64,000 nucleotides of DNA from Pseudomonas nitroreducens (GTDB taxonomy: Bacteria > Pseudomonadota > Gammaproteobacteria > Pseudomonadales > Pseudomonadaceae): NCBI RefSeq assembly GCF_024170165.1, contig NZ_JALJXP010000004.1, positions 310,001 to 374,000 of the forward strand, in the 5' to 3' direction. The position numbers and the translations under genes were made by a program. The notes under the pieces are model-generated. The model searched no databases and was not told the DNA's origin. It saw nothing but the letters and a program-made list of their open reading frames with translations. Shown here piece by piece: positions 20,402-28,854 of this stretch. Within the stretch, counting starts at the first letter, position 1; every line of letters starts with the position of its first letter.

Positions 20402-21217
20402 ATGTCTGCCTTCTCCGCCCTGCCCCTGGTGATCGAACCGGCTGACCTCGCCAGCCGCCTCGACGCCGCCGAACTGATCCTGGTCGACCTGACCAGCGCC
20501 GCGCGCTATGCCCAGGGCCACATCCCCGGCGCCCGTTTCGTCGCCCCTGCGCGCACCCAGCTGGGCGGCACGCCGGCACCAGGCCTGCTGCCGGCCAAGG
20601 CCGACCTGGAGGCGCTGTTCGGTGAACTGGGCCACAACCCCGACGCCGTCTACGTGGTCTACGACGACGAAGGCGGCGGCTGGGCCGGCCGCTTCATCTG
20701 GCTGCTGGACGTGATCGGCCACGACAAGTACCACTACGTCGACGGCGGCCTGCACGCCTGGCTCGCCGATGGCCTGCCGCTCTCCGAAGACGTCCCGGCG
20801 CCGGCCGGTGGCCCGCTGCCGCTGACCCTGCACGACGAGCCCACCGCCACCCGCGAATACCTGCAGAGCCGCCTGGGCGCCGCCGACCTGGCCGTCTGGG
20901 ACGCCCGCAATCCCAGCGAGTACAGCGGCCAGAAAGTCCTCGCCGCCAAGGCCGGCCACGTGCCCGGCGCTGTCAATTTCGAATGGACCGCCGGCATGGA
21001 CCCGGCCCGCGCCCTGCGCATCCGTACCGATATGCCGCAGATCCTTCAGGACCTGGGCATCACCAAGGACAAGGAAGTGATCACTCACTGCCAGACCCAC
21101 CATCGTTCCGGCTTCACCTACCTGGTGGCCAAGGCCCTCGGCTATCCGCGGGTCAAGGGTTATGCCGGTTCCTGGTCGGAATGGGGCAACCATCCCGACA
21201 CCCCCGTAGAGGTTTAA
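20402..21217 (+). CDS. rhdA: rhodanese (thiosulfate sulfurtransferase)
   Basis: Transfers sulfane sulfur from thiosulfate to an acceptor such as cyanide, with roles in sulfur delivery and redox balance. The 271-aa protein has two rhodanese domains. The N-terminal one is inactive (about 10-125, RYAQGHIPGARF). The C-terminal one is catalytic (about 150-265), with active-site loop CQTHHRS beginning at Cys230. That is the same position and loop as Azotobacter vinelandii RhdA, which differs from mammalian CRKGVT. It is followed after 3 nt by psd, with the psd ribosome site inside its last codons, so the two are coupled. Confidence 0.95.
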   Translation: MSAFSALPLVIEPADLASRLDAAELILVDLTSAARYAQGHIPGARFVAPARTQLGGTPAPGLLPAKADLEALFGELGHNPDAVYVVYDDEGGGWAGRFIWLLDVIGHDKYHYVDGGLHAWLADGLPLSEDVPAPAGGPLPLTLHDEPTATREYLQSRLGAADLAVWDARNPSEYSGQKVLAAKAGHVPGAVNFEWTAGMDPARALRIRTDMPQILQDLGITKDKEVITHCQTHHRSGFTYLVAKALGYPRVKGYAGSWSEWGNHPDTPVEV

Positions 21218-21220
21218 GGA

Positions 21221-22090
21221 ATGTCGTTCAAAGATCGTCTGTTCATCCTCGCCCAGTACCTGCTGCCGCATCACCTGCTGTCGCGCCTGATCGGCTGCGC
21301 CGCGGAATGCCGCGCGCCCTGGTTCAAGGACCGCCTGATTCCCTGGTTCGCCCGCCGCTACAAGGTCGACATGCGCGAGGCCCAGGTCGAGGACCTGAGT
21401 GCCTACGAGCACTTCAACGCGTTCTTCACGCGCGCCCTGAAAGACGGCGCCCGGCCGCTGGATGAAACCGCCGGCGCGGTGCTCTGCCCCGCCGACGGCG
21501 CCATCAGCCAGCTCGGCCCGATCGAGCACGGCCGCGTGTTCCAGGCCAAGGGCCACAGCTACAGCCTGATGGAGCTGCTGGGCGGCGACGCCGAGCGCGC
21601 CGCGCCCTTCATGGGTGGCGAGTTCGCCACCGTCTACCTGTCGCCCAAGGACTACCACCGCGTGCATATGCCGCTGGCCGGTACCCTGCGCGAGATGGTC
21701 TACGTGCCGGGCCGCCTGTTCTCGGTGAACCAGCTGACCGCCGAGCAGGTGCCGGAGCTGTTCGCCCGCAACGAGCGCGTGGTGTGCCTCTTCGACACCG
21801 AGCGCGGCCCGATGGCGGTGGTTCTGGTCGGCGCGATGATCGTCGCCTCCATCGAAACCGTCTGGGCCGGCCTGGTCACTCCGCCCAAGCGCGAGCTGAA
21901 GTCCTTCTCCTACGACGAAGCGTCCCGCGCGCCGATCCATCTGGAGAAAGGCGCCGAACTGGGCCGCTTCAAACTGGGCTCCACCGCCATCGTGCTGTTC
22001 GGACCGGAGCAGGTCAGCTGGGCGGAAAACCTCGCCGCCACCAGCGCCGTGCGCATGGGCGAGCGCCTGGGTGGCGCGCGCCAGGGCTGA
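21221..22090 (+). CDS. psd: phosphatidylserine decarboxylase
   Basis: Makes phosphatidylethanolamine from phosphatidylserine at the inner membrane. The 289-aa proenzyme has the conserved [36 protein letters not shown] and the self-cleavage motif LGST. Cleavage falls between Gly253 and Ser254, the same numbering as in E. coli, and leaves a pyruvoyl group on the small chain. The ATG follows gagg at 10 nt. Linkage rhdA-psd next to motAB is conserved in Pseudomonas. It is followed by a terminator. Confidence 0.97.
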   Translation: MSFKDRLFILAQYLLPHHLLSRLIGCAAECRAPWFKDRLIPWFARRYKVDMREAQVEDLSAYEHFNAFFTRALKDGARPLDETAGAVLCPADGAISQLGPIEHGRVFQAKGHSYSLMELLGGDAERAAPFMGGEFATVYLSPKDYHRVHMPLAGTLREMVYVPGRLFSVNQLTAEQVPELFARNERVVCLFDTERGPMAVVLVGAMIVASIETVWAGLVTPPKRELKSFSYDEASRAPIHLEKGAELGRFKLGSTAIVLFGPEQVSWAENLAATSAVRMGERLGGARQG

Positions 22091-22105
22091 CGCCCACTCT
22101 GATAA

Positions 22106-22142
22106 GGCGGGCGGCCAACGAGCCGCCCGCCAACGCTTTTTG
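22106..22142 (+). terminator. terminator of rhdA-psd
   Basis: Stem ggcgggcggc (22106-22115) / gccgcccgcc (22122-22131), then aacgcttttt. It lies 15 nt past the psd stop and just before the next gene. Confidence 0.8.
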
Positions 22143-22165
22143 CCTCATCGTGCTAATTCGCTGCC

Positions 22166-23143
22166 ATGAATCGCTTCCTCCACCTGTTCGGCTGGCGGGC
22201 AAATGCCACCAGTCATCTGGAAAAATGGCTCTCCGCAATCGGAGCGCTGTGCGGCATCGCCGCCATCTATGCCGTCACTCACTGGGTACTGCCCGGCGAA
22301 GCGGCCATCTGGGTCGTCGCCTCCATGGGTGCCAGCGCCGTGCTGTTGTTCGCCGTACCCCATGGCGCGCTGTCGCAGCCCTGGGCGGTGCTTGGCGGCC
22401 AGGTGCTCTCGGCCGTCGTCGGGGTGATCTGCCAGAAACTCTTCCCGGACCAGCCCTTCACCCCGGCCCTTGCGGTGGCCGCGGCGATCCTGGTCATGCA
22501 CTACGCGCGCTGCATTCACCCACCAGGCGGCGCCACCGCCCTGGCCGCAGTGTCAGGCGGCCCGGCGATCACCGCGCTGGGCTTTCACTACGTGCTCAGC
22601 CCGGTGCTGCTCAACGTATTGCTGATCCTCGCCGTCGCCGTGCTGTTCAACGGGATGTTCGCCTGGCGCCGCTACCCCGCGCCGCTGGCGCGCCTTCCGG
22701 CCACGCCGAAACTGCCCGCCGGCCCCTCGCCGGAAGACCTCTACCACGCACTGCGCAAGATGGATTCCTTCATCGACGTGCAGTTCGACGACCTGCTGAA
22801 GATCCTCCAGCTGGCCCAGGAGCACGCCCAGGCGCAGCGCCTGACGCCGGAAGATGTCCTGCTCGGCGCCAGCTACAGCAATGCCCTGAGCGGCGACGCC
22901 TGGGCCGTGCGCCAGGTGATCGACGACCATCCGGACAAGCGCGGCCGCCAGGACCAGGTGGTCTACAAGGTGGTGGCCGGCGCCGGCAAGGGCAACACCG
23001 GCGTATGCCGCCGCCAGGACCTGCTCGACTGGGCCGCCCATCCGGTGATCGCCCAGGGCGACGGCTGGGTGCGCAGCACAGCGCAGGACTCGGCGAAAGA
23101 CGCCCTGCAACGGCAGATCAAAGGCGAAACAACGCTGGCGTGA
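22166..23143 (+). CDS. HPP-family membrane protein with C-terminal extension
   Basis: A 325-aa protein. About residues 20-165 form an HPP domain: several hydrophobic segments, MGASAVLLFAVPHGALSQPW and the family signature HPPGGATALAAV. HPP proteins are poorly characterised. Some have been linked to nitrite transport in cyanobacteria and chloroplasts. The remaining ~150 residues are soluble and mostly acidic/basic mixed (EDLYHALRKMDSFIDVQFDDLLKILQLAQEH, GVCRRQDLLDWAAHPVIAQGDG). The family often carries CBS domains there, but this tail does not clearly match CBS. No ribosome site is obvious. It lies after the psd terminator and before the PilZ gene, so it may be monocistronic. Role unknown. Confidence 0.8.
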   Translation: MNRFLHLFGWRANATSHLEKWLSAIGALCGIAAIYAVTHWVLPGEAAIWVVASMGASAVLLFAVPHGALSQPWAVLGGQVLSAVVGVICQKLFPDQPFTPALAVAAAILVMHYARCIHPPGGATALAAVSGGPAITALGFHYVLSPVLLNVLLILAVAVLFNGMFAWRRYPAPLARLPATPKLPAGPSPEDLYHALRKMDSFIDVQFDDLLKILQLAQEHAQAQRLTPEDVLLGASYSNALSGDAWAVRQVIDDHPDKRGRQDQVVYKVVAGAGKGNTGVCRRQDLLDWAAHPVIAQGDGWVRSTAQDSAKDALQRQIKGETTLA

Positions 23144-23271
23144 CCTGTCCGCGCACCATCCGGGCGATGGGCTGCGGCGGGCGACGGATGCTGCTAGAGT
23201 TCGGAAAAAGCCGACAGTTATGACCAACCGGTTCGTACAACGAGCCGGATTGTGGAGAAACCATTCCCACC

Positions 23272-25080
23272 ATGGACAACAGTCCCCAGCAGTTTCTACG
23301 TGTCCCCACCCCGACGCACGAGAGCCTGAGCTTCTGCAACGCCAATACGCGCGAGCTGAAAAACTGGCTGGATCACCTGCCCAAGGCCAACCTCGGGGAA
23401 ACGGCCCGCCAGCTCTACCAGGGGCTGATCGAACTCAACCAGCTCAAGCTGCCGGTCGAGACGCGCCTGCAATTGCTGGAACTGTTCCGCCCGGAAGTGC
23501 ACTTCGTCTGCCATAACCTGGAGCGCCACTTCCTCAACCAGTCCATCGTCCTCGACGAACGCCCGCGCAAGGTCGCCAACCTCTGCCAGGCACTGCAGAA
23601 CCACCTGGCCATCGGCTACAAGCTGATCGTCGTGCGCGAAGCCTCGCGCTTCACCCGCGAGCGCGCGCAGGTCATGACCGCCGCCATCCAGCGCGCCATC
23701 CGCAGCCTCTGCGGTCCGCTGGTGCGCGCCTCGCAACTTTACTGCCCGGTGCCGGAAAACCTCTGGCTGGAACTCCACCAGCTCTACCAGCTGGCCCGCC
23801 AGCACGGCCTGCAAAACACCCCGGTGCGCGACGCGCTCGCCCGCCAGGCCCAGGGGCTGTCCATCGAACACGCCTACCTGGTGGCGCTGATGCTCGGCTC
23901 CGCGCGCTGCAACCAGATGCGCCAGAACAATATCGCCCGTGTCGCCGAAGCCCTCGAGGGTTGGGCAGCACAGGTGAAGGTCCAGGCAGCCGACGCCCCC
24001 TCCACGCTGTTCGTGGTGGTGCCGCAGGTCGATGGCCCGCCGCGCTACCGCACCCTGTTCAAGGAAAGCGACCTCGCCGGCGCCTTGGGCATCGACCCGC
24101 AGCCGCTGGTGGACGTGATCCGCGAGTACCTCCTGCTGCCGCCGGAAAACCGCGCGCAGGCCCGCCTGAAAGTGCCCGATGGCGTCAGCGTCGACCTGCT
24201 GCAGCACCTCGCCGCGGCCTGGGGCGACATCGCCGAACGCACCTTCCACCGCACCCCCGGGCAAGGCCAGTTGACCCTGTGCATCGGCATGAGCGCCCTG
24301 CACTACTTCCTCGCCGGGCGGAAAAGCTTCGCCGACCTGCTCAAGCTGCAGATCGACATCCAGGCGCCAAGCTTCAAGGTCGAGGAAAAGGACGCCTGGT
24401 CCGGCGCCTTCGACGCCCAGAAGGTCAACGACTGGCAACCCGGCATGCCGATGGAGGAAATCGAGTACAGCGCACCGCGCAACAGCGAAGACGCCGGTGT
24501 CGGCGTGGCCGCGGAGGCCCCGCGCGACGACTACCCGATGTATACCCTGAGCATCGTCAACCACAGCCCCGGCGGCTACTGCCTGACCTGGCCGAAGGAC
24601 ATCCCCAGCCAGCTGCAGGCCGGCGAGATCCTGGGCATTCAGGACACCCCGGAACACAGCTGGAGCGTCGCCGTGGTGCGCTGGATCCGTCAGGTCCGTG
24701 GCGGCGGCACGCAGATGGGGATCGAACTGATCGCCCCGCTCGCCCAGCCCTGCGGCCTGCAACTGCTGCGCAAGACCGAGCAGGGCAGTCAGTACCTGCG
24801 CGCCCTGCTGCTGCCAGAGATCGCGGCGATCTCCCGCCCGGCCACCGTCATCACCCCGCGCCTGCCCTTCCAGGAAGGCAACCGCGTACAACTCAACGTG
24901 CAGGGGGACGAACGCCGCGCCACGCTGACCCGCAGGGTCACCGCCACCGCCAGCTTCACCCAGTTCGAATACCGGGCACAGGATGCTGCCGGCGCACCGA
25001 GCGATAAGCCCATCACAGCCCCGAATACTCGCGGCGCTGGCGGGGAGGAAGACTTTGACTCGCTGTGGAAGTCTCTGTAG
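23272..25080 (+). CDS. PilZ-like protein upstream of fimX (PA4958-like)
   Basis: A 602-aa protein without membrane segments. Residues about 1-400 are helical and unassigned (KVANLCQALQNHLAIGYKLIVVREASRFTRERAQ). Some databases, as far as remembered, call such proteins molecular chaperones, without visible support here. Residues about 415-500 read as a PilZ c-di-GMP-binding module: the (D/N)xSxxG motif appears as NHSPGG at 430-435, followed by VAVVRWIRQVRGGGTQMGIELI. The arginine motif that should precede it is poor (only RDD at 419), so nucleotide binding is uncertain. It lies 65 nt upstream of fimX on the same strand, a c-di-GMP effector for type IV pili. Confidence 0.72.
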   Translation: MDNSPQQFLRVPTPTHESLSFCNANTRELKNWLDHLPKANLGETARQLYQGLIELNQLKLPVETRLQLLELFRPEVHFVCHNLERHFLNQSIVLDERPRKVANLCQALQNHLAIGYKLIVVREASRFTRERAQVMTAAIQRAIRSLCGPLVRASQLYCPVPENLWLELHQLYQLARQHGLQNTPVRDALARQAQGLSIEHAYLVALMLGSARCNQMRQNNIARVAEALEGWAAQVKVQAADAPSTLFVVVPQVDGPPRYRTLFKESDLAGALGIDPQPLVDVIREYLLLPPENRAQARLKVPDGVSVDLLQHLAAAWGDIAERTFHRTPGQGQLTLCIGMSALHYFLAGRKSFADLLKLQIDIQAPSFKVEEKDAWSGAFDAQKVNDWQPGMPMEEIEYSAPRNSEDAGVGVAAEAPRDDYPMYTLSIVNHSPGGYCLTWPKDIPSQLQAGEILGIQDTPEHSWSVAVVRWIRQVRGGGTQMGIELIAPLAQPCGLQLLRKTEQGSQYLRALLLPEIAAISRPATVITPRLPFQEGNRVQLNVQGDERRATLTRRVTATASFTQFEYRAQDAAGAPSDKPITAPNTRGAGGEEDFDSLWKSL

Positions 25081-25145
25081 ATTCCGGAGACTTCCCTTTC
25101 GTCGCCTTTTTGCTGCCGTCTAGCGCGGTATAAGCAGCCTTCCCC

Positions 25146-27230
25146 ATGGCCAATGAAAAGAAAACCATCCGCCTGCTGATCCTGGAAGACTCGCAGAACG
25201 AAGCCGAGCGCCTGGTCAGCCTGTTCCGCAACGCCGGTCGCGCGACCCGCGTCCACCGCATCACTTCCAGTGAAGACCTGACGGACATCCTGCCCCAGGG
25301 CTGGGACCTGCTGATCGCAGCCCCGGAAGCCGAGGCGCTGGACCCGGGTGAAGCGCTGGGCGCCATTCGCCGCCAGGCCAAGGACATTCCCTTCATCCAG
25401 CTGGTCAGTGGCAATGATTCCGATGCCGTGACCGAGGCCCTCGCCCTTGGCGCGCAGGATGCCCTGCCGCAGGGCGAGGACGAGCGCCTGATCCTGGTGG
25501 CCAACCGCGAGTTGGCCAACCTCGAGGAACGCCGCGCCCGGCGCTCCGCCGAAGTCGCCCTGCGCGAAGCGGAGAAGCGCTGCCAACTGCTGCTGGACAG
25601 CTCGGTGGACGCCATCACCTATGTCCACGATGGCATGCACATCTACGCCAACCGGGCCTATGTCGGCCTGTTCGGCTACGAGGATGCCGAGGAACTGGAG
25701 GGCATGCCGATGATCGACCTGATCGCCGGCTGCGACCAGGCCAGCTTCAAGGACTTCCTCAAGGGCTACCACCTCTCCAAGGAAAACACCGAGGACAACG
25801 CCGACCTCGCCTGCAGCGGCATCCGCAGCGACGGCCAGGCCTTCGCCGCGCGCATGACCTTCTCGCCCGCCACCTATGACGGCGAGCCGTGCATCCAGGT
25901 GGTGATCCGCGCCGAGTCCGACAACGCCCAGCTCGAGGAAAAACTCCGCGAGGTCAGCAGCCAGGACCTGGTGACCGGCCTGTACAACCGCGCCCATTTC
26001 CTCGACCTGATGGACAGCGCCGTCGAGCGTGCGGTGACCGCCGGCCAGCCGGCCACCCTCGCCTACATGCAGCTCGACCGCGCCCAGGCGTTGCAACTGG
26101 ACCTGGGCGTCGCCAGCATCGACCTGCTGCTGGCGGACCTGGGCAACCTGCTGCGCGGGCAGTTCCCCGAGCCGGCCCAGCTGGCGCGCCTGAGCGACGA
26201 CGTATTCGCCGTGCTGCTGCCGGGCGAAGCCCCGGAACACTCCGCGCCACGCTTCAACTCGCTGCTGAAGAAAATCGAAGGCCACCTGTTCGACATCCAT
26301 GGCCGCAGCGCACAGGTCACCCTGTCCATCGGCACGGCCGGGCTGGACGAGAAGACCACCCGTGCCCAGGAAGTCATCGAACGCGCCCACCGCGGCGCCG
26401 ACGAGGTGGCGCAGAAGAACGGCAACGGCCTGAAGGTCTTCAACCCGGCCGACGAACTGGCCGCCGCCGCCTACCGCGGCGATATCAGCGCGATCATCCG
26501 CCAGGCGCTCGAGCAGAACAGCTTCCGCCTGCTGTTCCAGCCGATCATCAGCCTGCGCGGCGATACCCACGAACACTATGAAGTACTGCTGCGCCTGCTC
26601 AACCCGCAGGGCGAGGAAGTGCCGCCGGCTGATTTCCTCAACGCCGCCAAGGCCAGCGGTCTGGCCGAGAAGATCGACCGCTGGGTACTGCTCAACTCCA
26701 TCAAGCTGCTCTCCGAGCACCGCGCCAAGGGACACGAGACCAAACTCTTCGTGCACCTTTCCAGCTCCAGCCTGCAGGACCCGGAACTGCTCCCCTGGCT
26801 GAGCGTGGCCCTCAAGGCTTCGCGCCTGCCGGCCGACGCCCTGATCATCCAGATCAGCGAACCGGACGCCATCGCCTTCCTGCGTCAGGCCAAGGTACTG
26901 AGCCAGGGCCTGGCCGAGCTGCACTGCCAGATCGCGCTCTGCCAGTTCGGCTGCGCGCTCAACCCGTTCAACACGCTCAAGCACATGAACGTCGACTTCG
27001 TGAAGGTCGACGGCTCCTACGTGCAGGATCTGAACGTGGCGGAGAACCAGGAGAACCTGAAGACCCTGATGGCCAGCCTGCATGCACAGGCCAAGCTGAC
27101 CATCGTGCCCATGGTGGAAAGCGCCACTGCCCTGGCCACCCTGTGGCAGGCCGGCGCCAACTACATCCAGGGCCGCTACCTGCAGGGCCCGAGCCAGGCG
27201 ATGGACTACGACTTCGCCTCCGACGAGTAG
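25146..27230 (+). CDS. fimX: type IV pilus assembly regulator FimX
   Basis: High-affinity c-di-GMP receptor needed for twitching motility at low signal levels. It localises to the cell pole and acts on the PilB ATPase. The 694-aa protein has a REC-like domain without the phosphoacceptor Asp (about 8-125), a PAS domain (about 140-255), a GGDEF domain degenerate at the active site (SDDVF at 350-354) and an EAL domain whose signature is EVL (479-481). These losses match the known non-enzymatic FimX of P. aeruginosa. No strong ribosome site precedes the ATG. A terminator lies downstream. Confidence 0.95.
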   Translation: MANEKKTIRLLILEDSQNEAERLVSLFRNAGRATRVHRITSSEDLTDILPQGWDLLIAAPEAEALDPGEALGAIRRQAKDIPFIQLVSGNDSDAVTEALALGAQDALPQGEDERLILVANRELANLEERRARRSAEVALREAEKRCQLLLDSSVDAITYVHDGMHIYANRAYVGLFGYEDAEELEGMPMIDLIAGCDQASFKDFLKGYHLSKENTEDNADLACSGIRSDGQAFAARMTFSPATYDGEPCIQVVIRAESDNAQLEEKLREVSSQDLVTGLYNRAHFLDLMDSAVERAVTAGQPATLAYMQLDRAQALQLDLGVASIDLLLADLGNLLRGQFPEPAQLARLSDDVFAVLLPGEAPEHSAPRFNSLLKKIEGHLFDIHGRSAQVTLSIGTAGLDEKTTRAQEVIERAHRGADEVAQKNGNGLKVFNPADELAAAAYRGDISAIIRQALEQNSFRLLFQPIISLRGDTHEHYEVLLRLLNPQGEEVPPADFLNAAKASGLAEKIDRWVLLNSIKLLSEHRAKGHETKLFVHLSSSSLQDPELLPWLSVALKASRLPADALIIQISEPDAIAFLRQAKVLSQGLAELHCQIALCQFGCALNPFNTLKHMNVDFVKVDGSYVQDLNVAENQENLKTLMASLHAQAKLTIVPMVESATALATLWQAGANYIQGRYLQGPSQAMDYDFASDE

Positions 27231-27262
27231 TCACAGTGCAGTTCCGGCATCGGGGATAAGCG

Positions 27263-27323
27263 ATCGCGGACAAAGTCCGCTCCTACGCACAACCTGAACG
27301 TAGGAGCGGACTCTGTCCGCGAT
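27263..27323. repeat. REP-like palindrome, gtccgctcctac type
   Basis: Arms 27263-27286 and 27300-27323 are 24-nt inverted copies (23 of 24 match) of atcgcggacaaagtccgctc followed by ctac, with a 13-nt loop. This second REP subtype also occurs at 50227-50321. Confidence 0.88.
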
Positions 27324-27356
27324 TGGGTTCGCTTCACTACGAGCCCAGGCAAAAAC

Positions 27357-27386
27357 AAAAAAGCCGCCCAATGGGCGGCTTTTCTT
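27357..27386. terminator. bidirectional terminator between fimX and serB
   Basis: Stem aaaagccgccc / gggcggctttt with loop aat, flanked by A and T runs. It serves the convergent fimX and serB transcripts. Confidence 0.9.
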
Positions 27387-27408
27387 TGCGCAGATGAATC
27401 AGCGCGCG

Positions 27409-28620
27409 TCAGGCACCTTCCCGATCGCGGAAACCAAGCAGGTATAGGATGCCATCCAGCCCGAGGGTGGAAATCGCCTGCTTGGCCGACTGCTTGACCA
27501 GCGGCTTGGCGCGGAACGCCACGCCCAGGCCGGCCAGGCCAAGCATCGGCAGGTCGTTGGCACCATCGCCCACGGCAATCGTCTGCTCCAGTTGCAGGCC
27601 TTCCTTCGCCGCCAGTTCGCGCAGCAGGTCGGCCTTGCGCTGAGCGTCGACGATGGGCTCGATGGCCACGCCGGTCAGCTTGCCGTCGACGATCTGCAGT
27701 TCGTTGGCGAACACGTAGTCAATGCCCAGCTTCGCCTGCAGTTGCTTGGCGAAGTAGCTGAAGCCACCGGAGAGGATGGCCGTCTTGTACCCCAGGCGCT
27801 TGAGCTCGGCGAACAGGGTTTCGGCGCCTTCGGTCAGGCGCAGCGAGGCGCCGATCTCTTCCAGCACGTCCTCGGAGAGACCCTGCAGCAGCGCCAGACG
27901 CTCCTTGAAGCTGGCGCGGAAGTCCAGCTCACCGCGCATGGCGCGCTCGGTGATCTCGGAGACCTGCTCGCCGACGCCGGCGGCCTTGGCCAGTTCGTCG
28001 ATCACTTCGGCCTCGATCAGCGTCGAGTCCATGTCGAATACCGCCAGGCGACGGTTGCGGCGGAACACCGAGTCCTGCTGGAAGGCGATGTCGACGTTCA
28101 GTTCCTGGGCCACGCTGAGGAACTCGGCGCGCAGGGCCGCCGGGTCGGCGGGCTCGCCACGCACGGAGAACTCGATGCAGCCCTTGCCCTCGTCGGCCGG
28201 CATATCCAGCGGCATGCGTCCGGACAGGCGATCGATCTGGTCGATGTTCAGGCCGTACTTGGCGGTGATCGAGCTGACCCGCTGCAGCTGCTCGGCGGTC
28301 ACCCGGCGCGTCAGCAGGGTAACGATGTGACGGGGCTTGCCCTGGCCGCCAACCCACTGGCGGTAGTCGTCTTCCGAGACCGGCGTGAAGCGCACCTGCT
28401 GGTCGAGCTTGTAGGCCGTGAACAGCACGTCCTTGAGCACCGACGAGGCCCGCTCGTTATCCGGGATTTCCACCAGGATGCCGAAGGACAGGGTGTCGTG
28501 GATCACCGCCTGGCCGATATCGAGGATGTTCACGCCACCCTGTGCCAGCACGCCGGTAATGGCCGCGGTGAGGCCGGGGCGGTCTTCCCCGGTGATGTTG
28601 ATCAGGACGATCTCGCGCAA
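27409..28620 (-). CDS. serB: phosphoserine phosphatase, two-ACT-domain type
   Basis: Final step of serine synthesis: hydrolyses phosphoserine. The 403-aa protein carries two N-terminal ACT domains (about 3-85, GEDRPGLTAAITGVLAQGG; and 97-180, IVTLLTRRVTAEQLQRVSSI). The HAD catalytic domain follows, with FDMDST at 195-200 (nucleophile Asp196, acid Asp198), LSGGF and the metal motif GDGANDLPML. It is longer than E. coli SerB (322 aa). The double ACT architecture is shared with Pseudomonas and mycobacterial SerB2 and suggests amino-acid feedback. It is divergent from the next gene, an arrangement also seen for E. coli serB and ytjB. Confidence 0.97.
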   Translation of the reverse strand: MREIVLINITGEDRPGLTAAITGVLAQGGVNILDIGQAVIHDTLSFGILVEIPDNERASSVLKDVLFTAYKLDQQVRFTPVSEDDYRQWVGGQGKPRHIVTLLTRRVTAEQLQRVSSITAKYGLNIDQIDRLSGRMPLDMPADEGKGCIEFSVRGEPADPAALRAEFLSVAQELNVDIAFQQDSVFRRNRRLAVFDMDSTLIEAEVIDELAKAAGVGEQVSEITERAMRGELDFRASFKERLALLQGLSEDVLEEIGASLRLTEGAETLFAELKRLGYKTAILSGGFSYFAKQLQAKLGIDYVFANELQIVDGKLTGVAIEPIVDAQRKADLLRELAAKEGLQLEQTIAVGDGANDLPMLGLAGLGVAFRAKPLVKQSAKQAISTLGLDGILYLLGFRDREGA

Positions 28621-28791
28621 GGCGCTGTCTCCGCCATGGAAAAAAGGCGGTCATTCTACCTGCTTTCACCGCCTGCGGATGCTCCGCTCGCCCGCCTGCC
28701 GACTGATCAAGTGACGGCACCGCCGATCGGAATGCGGCGCAGATCGACGCGCCGCGCGGACTTTCCCCGCCTTGACAGCGCCTGCGGCGCT

Positions 28792-28819
28792 TTGCCCCCC
28801 GGTAGGGCATCGTTATACT
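28792..28819 (+). promoter_or_regulatory. candidate sigma-70 promoter of the AhpA-like gene
   Basis: TTGCCC (28792-28797), a 16-nt spacer and TATACT (28814-28819). A transcript starting near 28826 would have a leader of about 29 nt before the GTG start at 28855. Confidence 0.5.
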
Positions 28820-28854
28820 GCCCCGCATCTGCCCTGAAGAAGACCGAGCCCGCT

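Noticed and set aside
24789..27083. 764-codon frame on the minus strand opposite fimX
   Set aside because: Shadow of fimX and the PilZ-like gene, both supported by domain order.
27592..28854. Upstream extension of the AhpA-like frame across serB
   Set aside because: The frame is open by chance opposite serB; the promoter at 28792 and GTG at 28855 define the real start.
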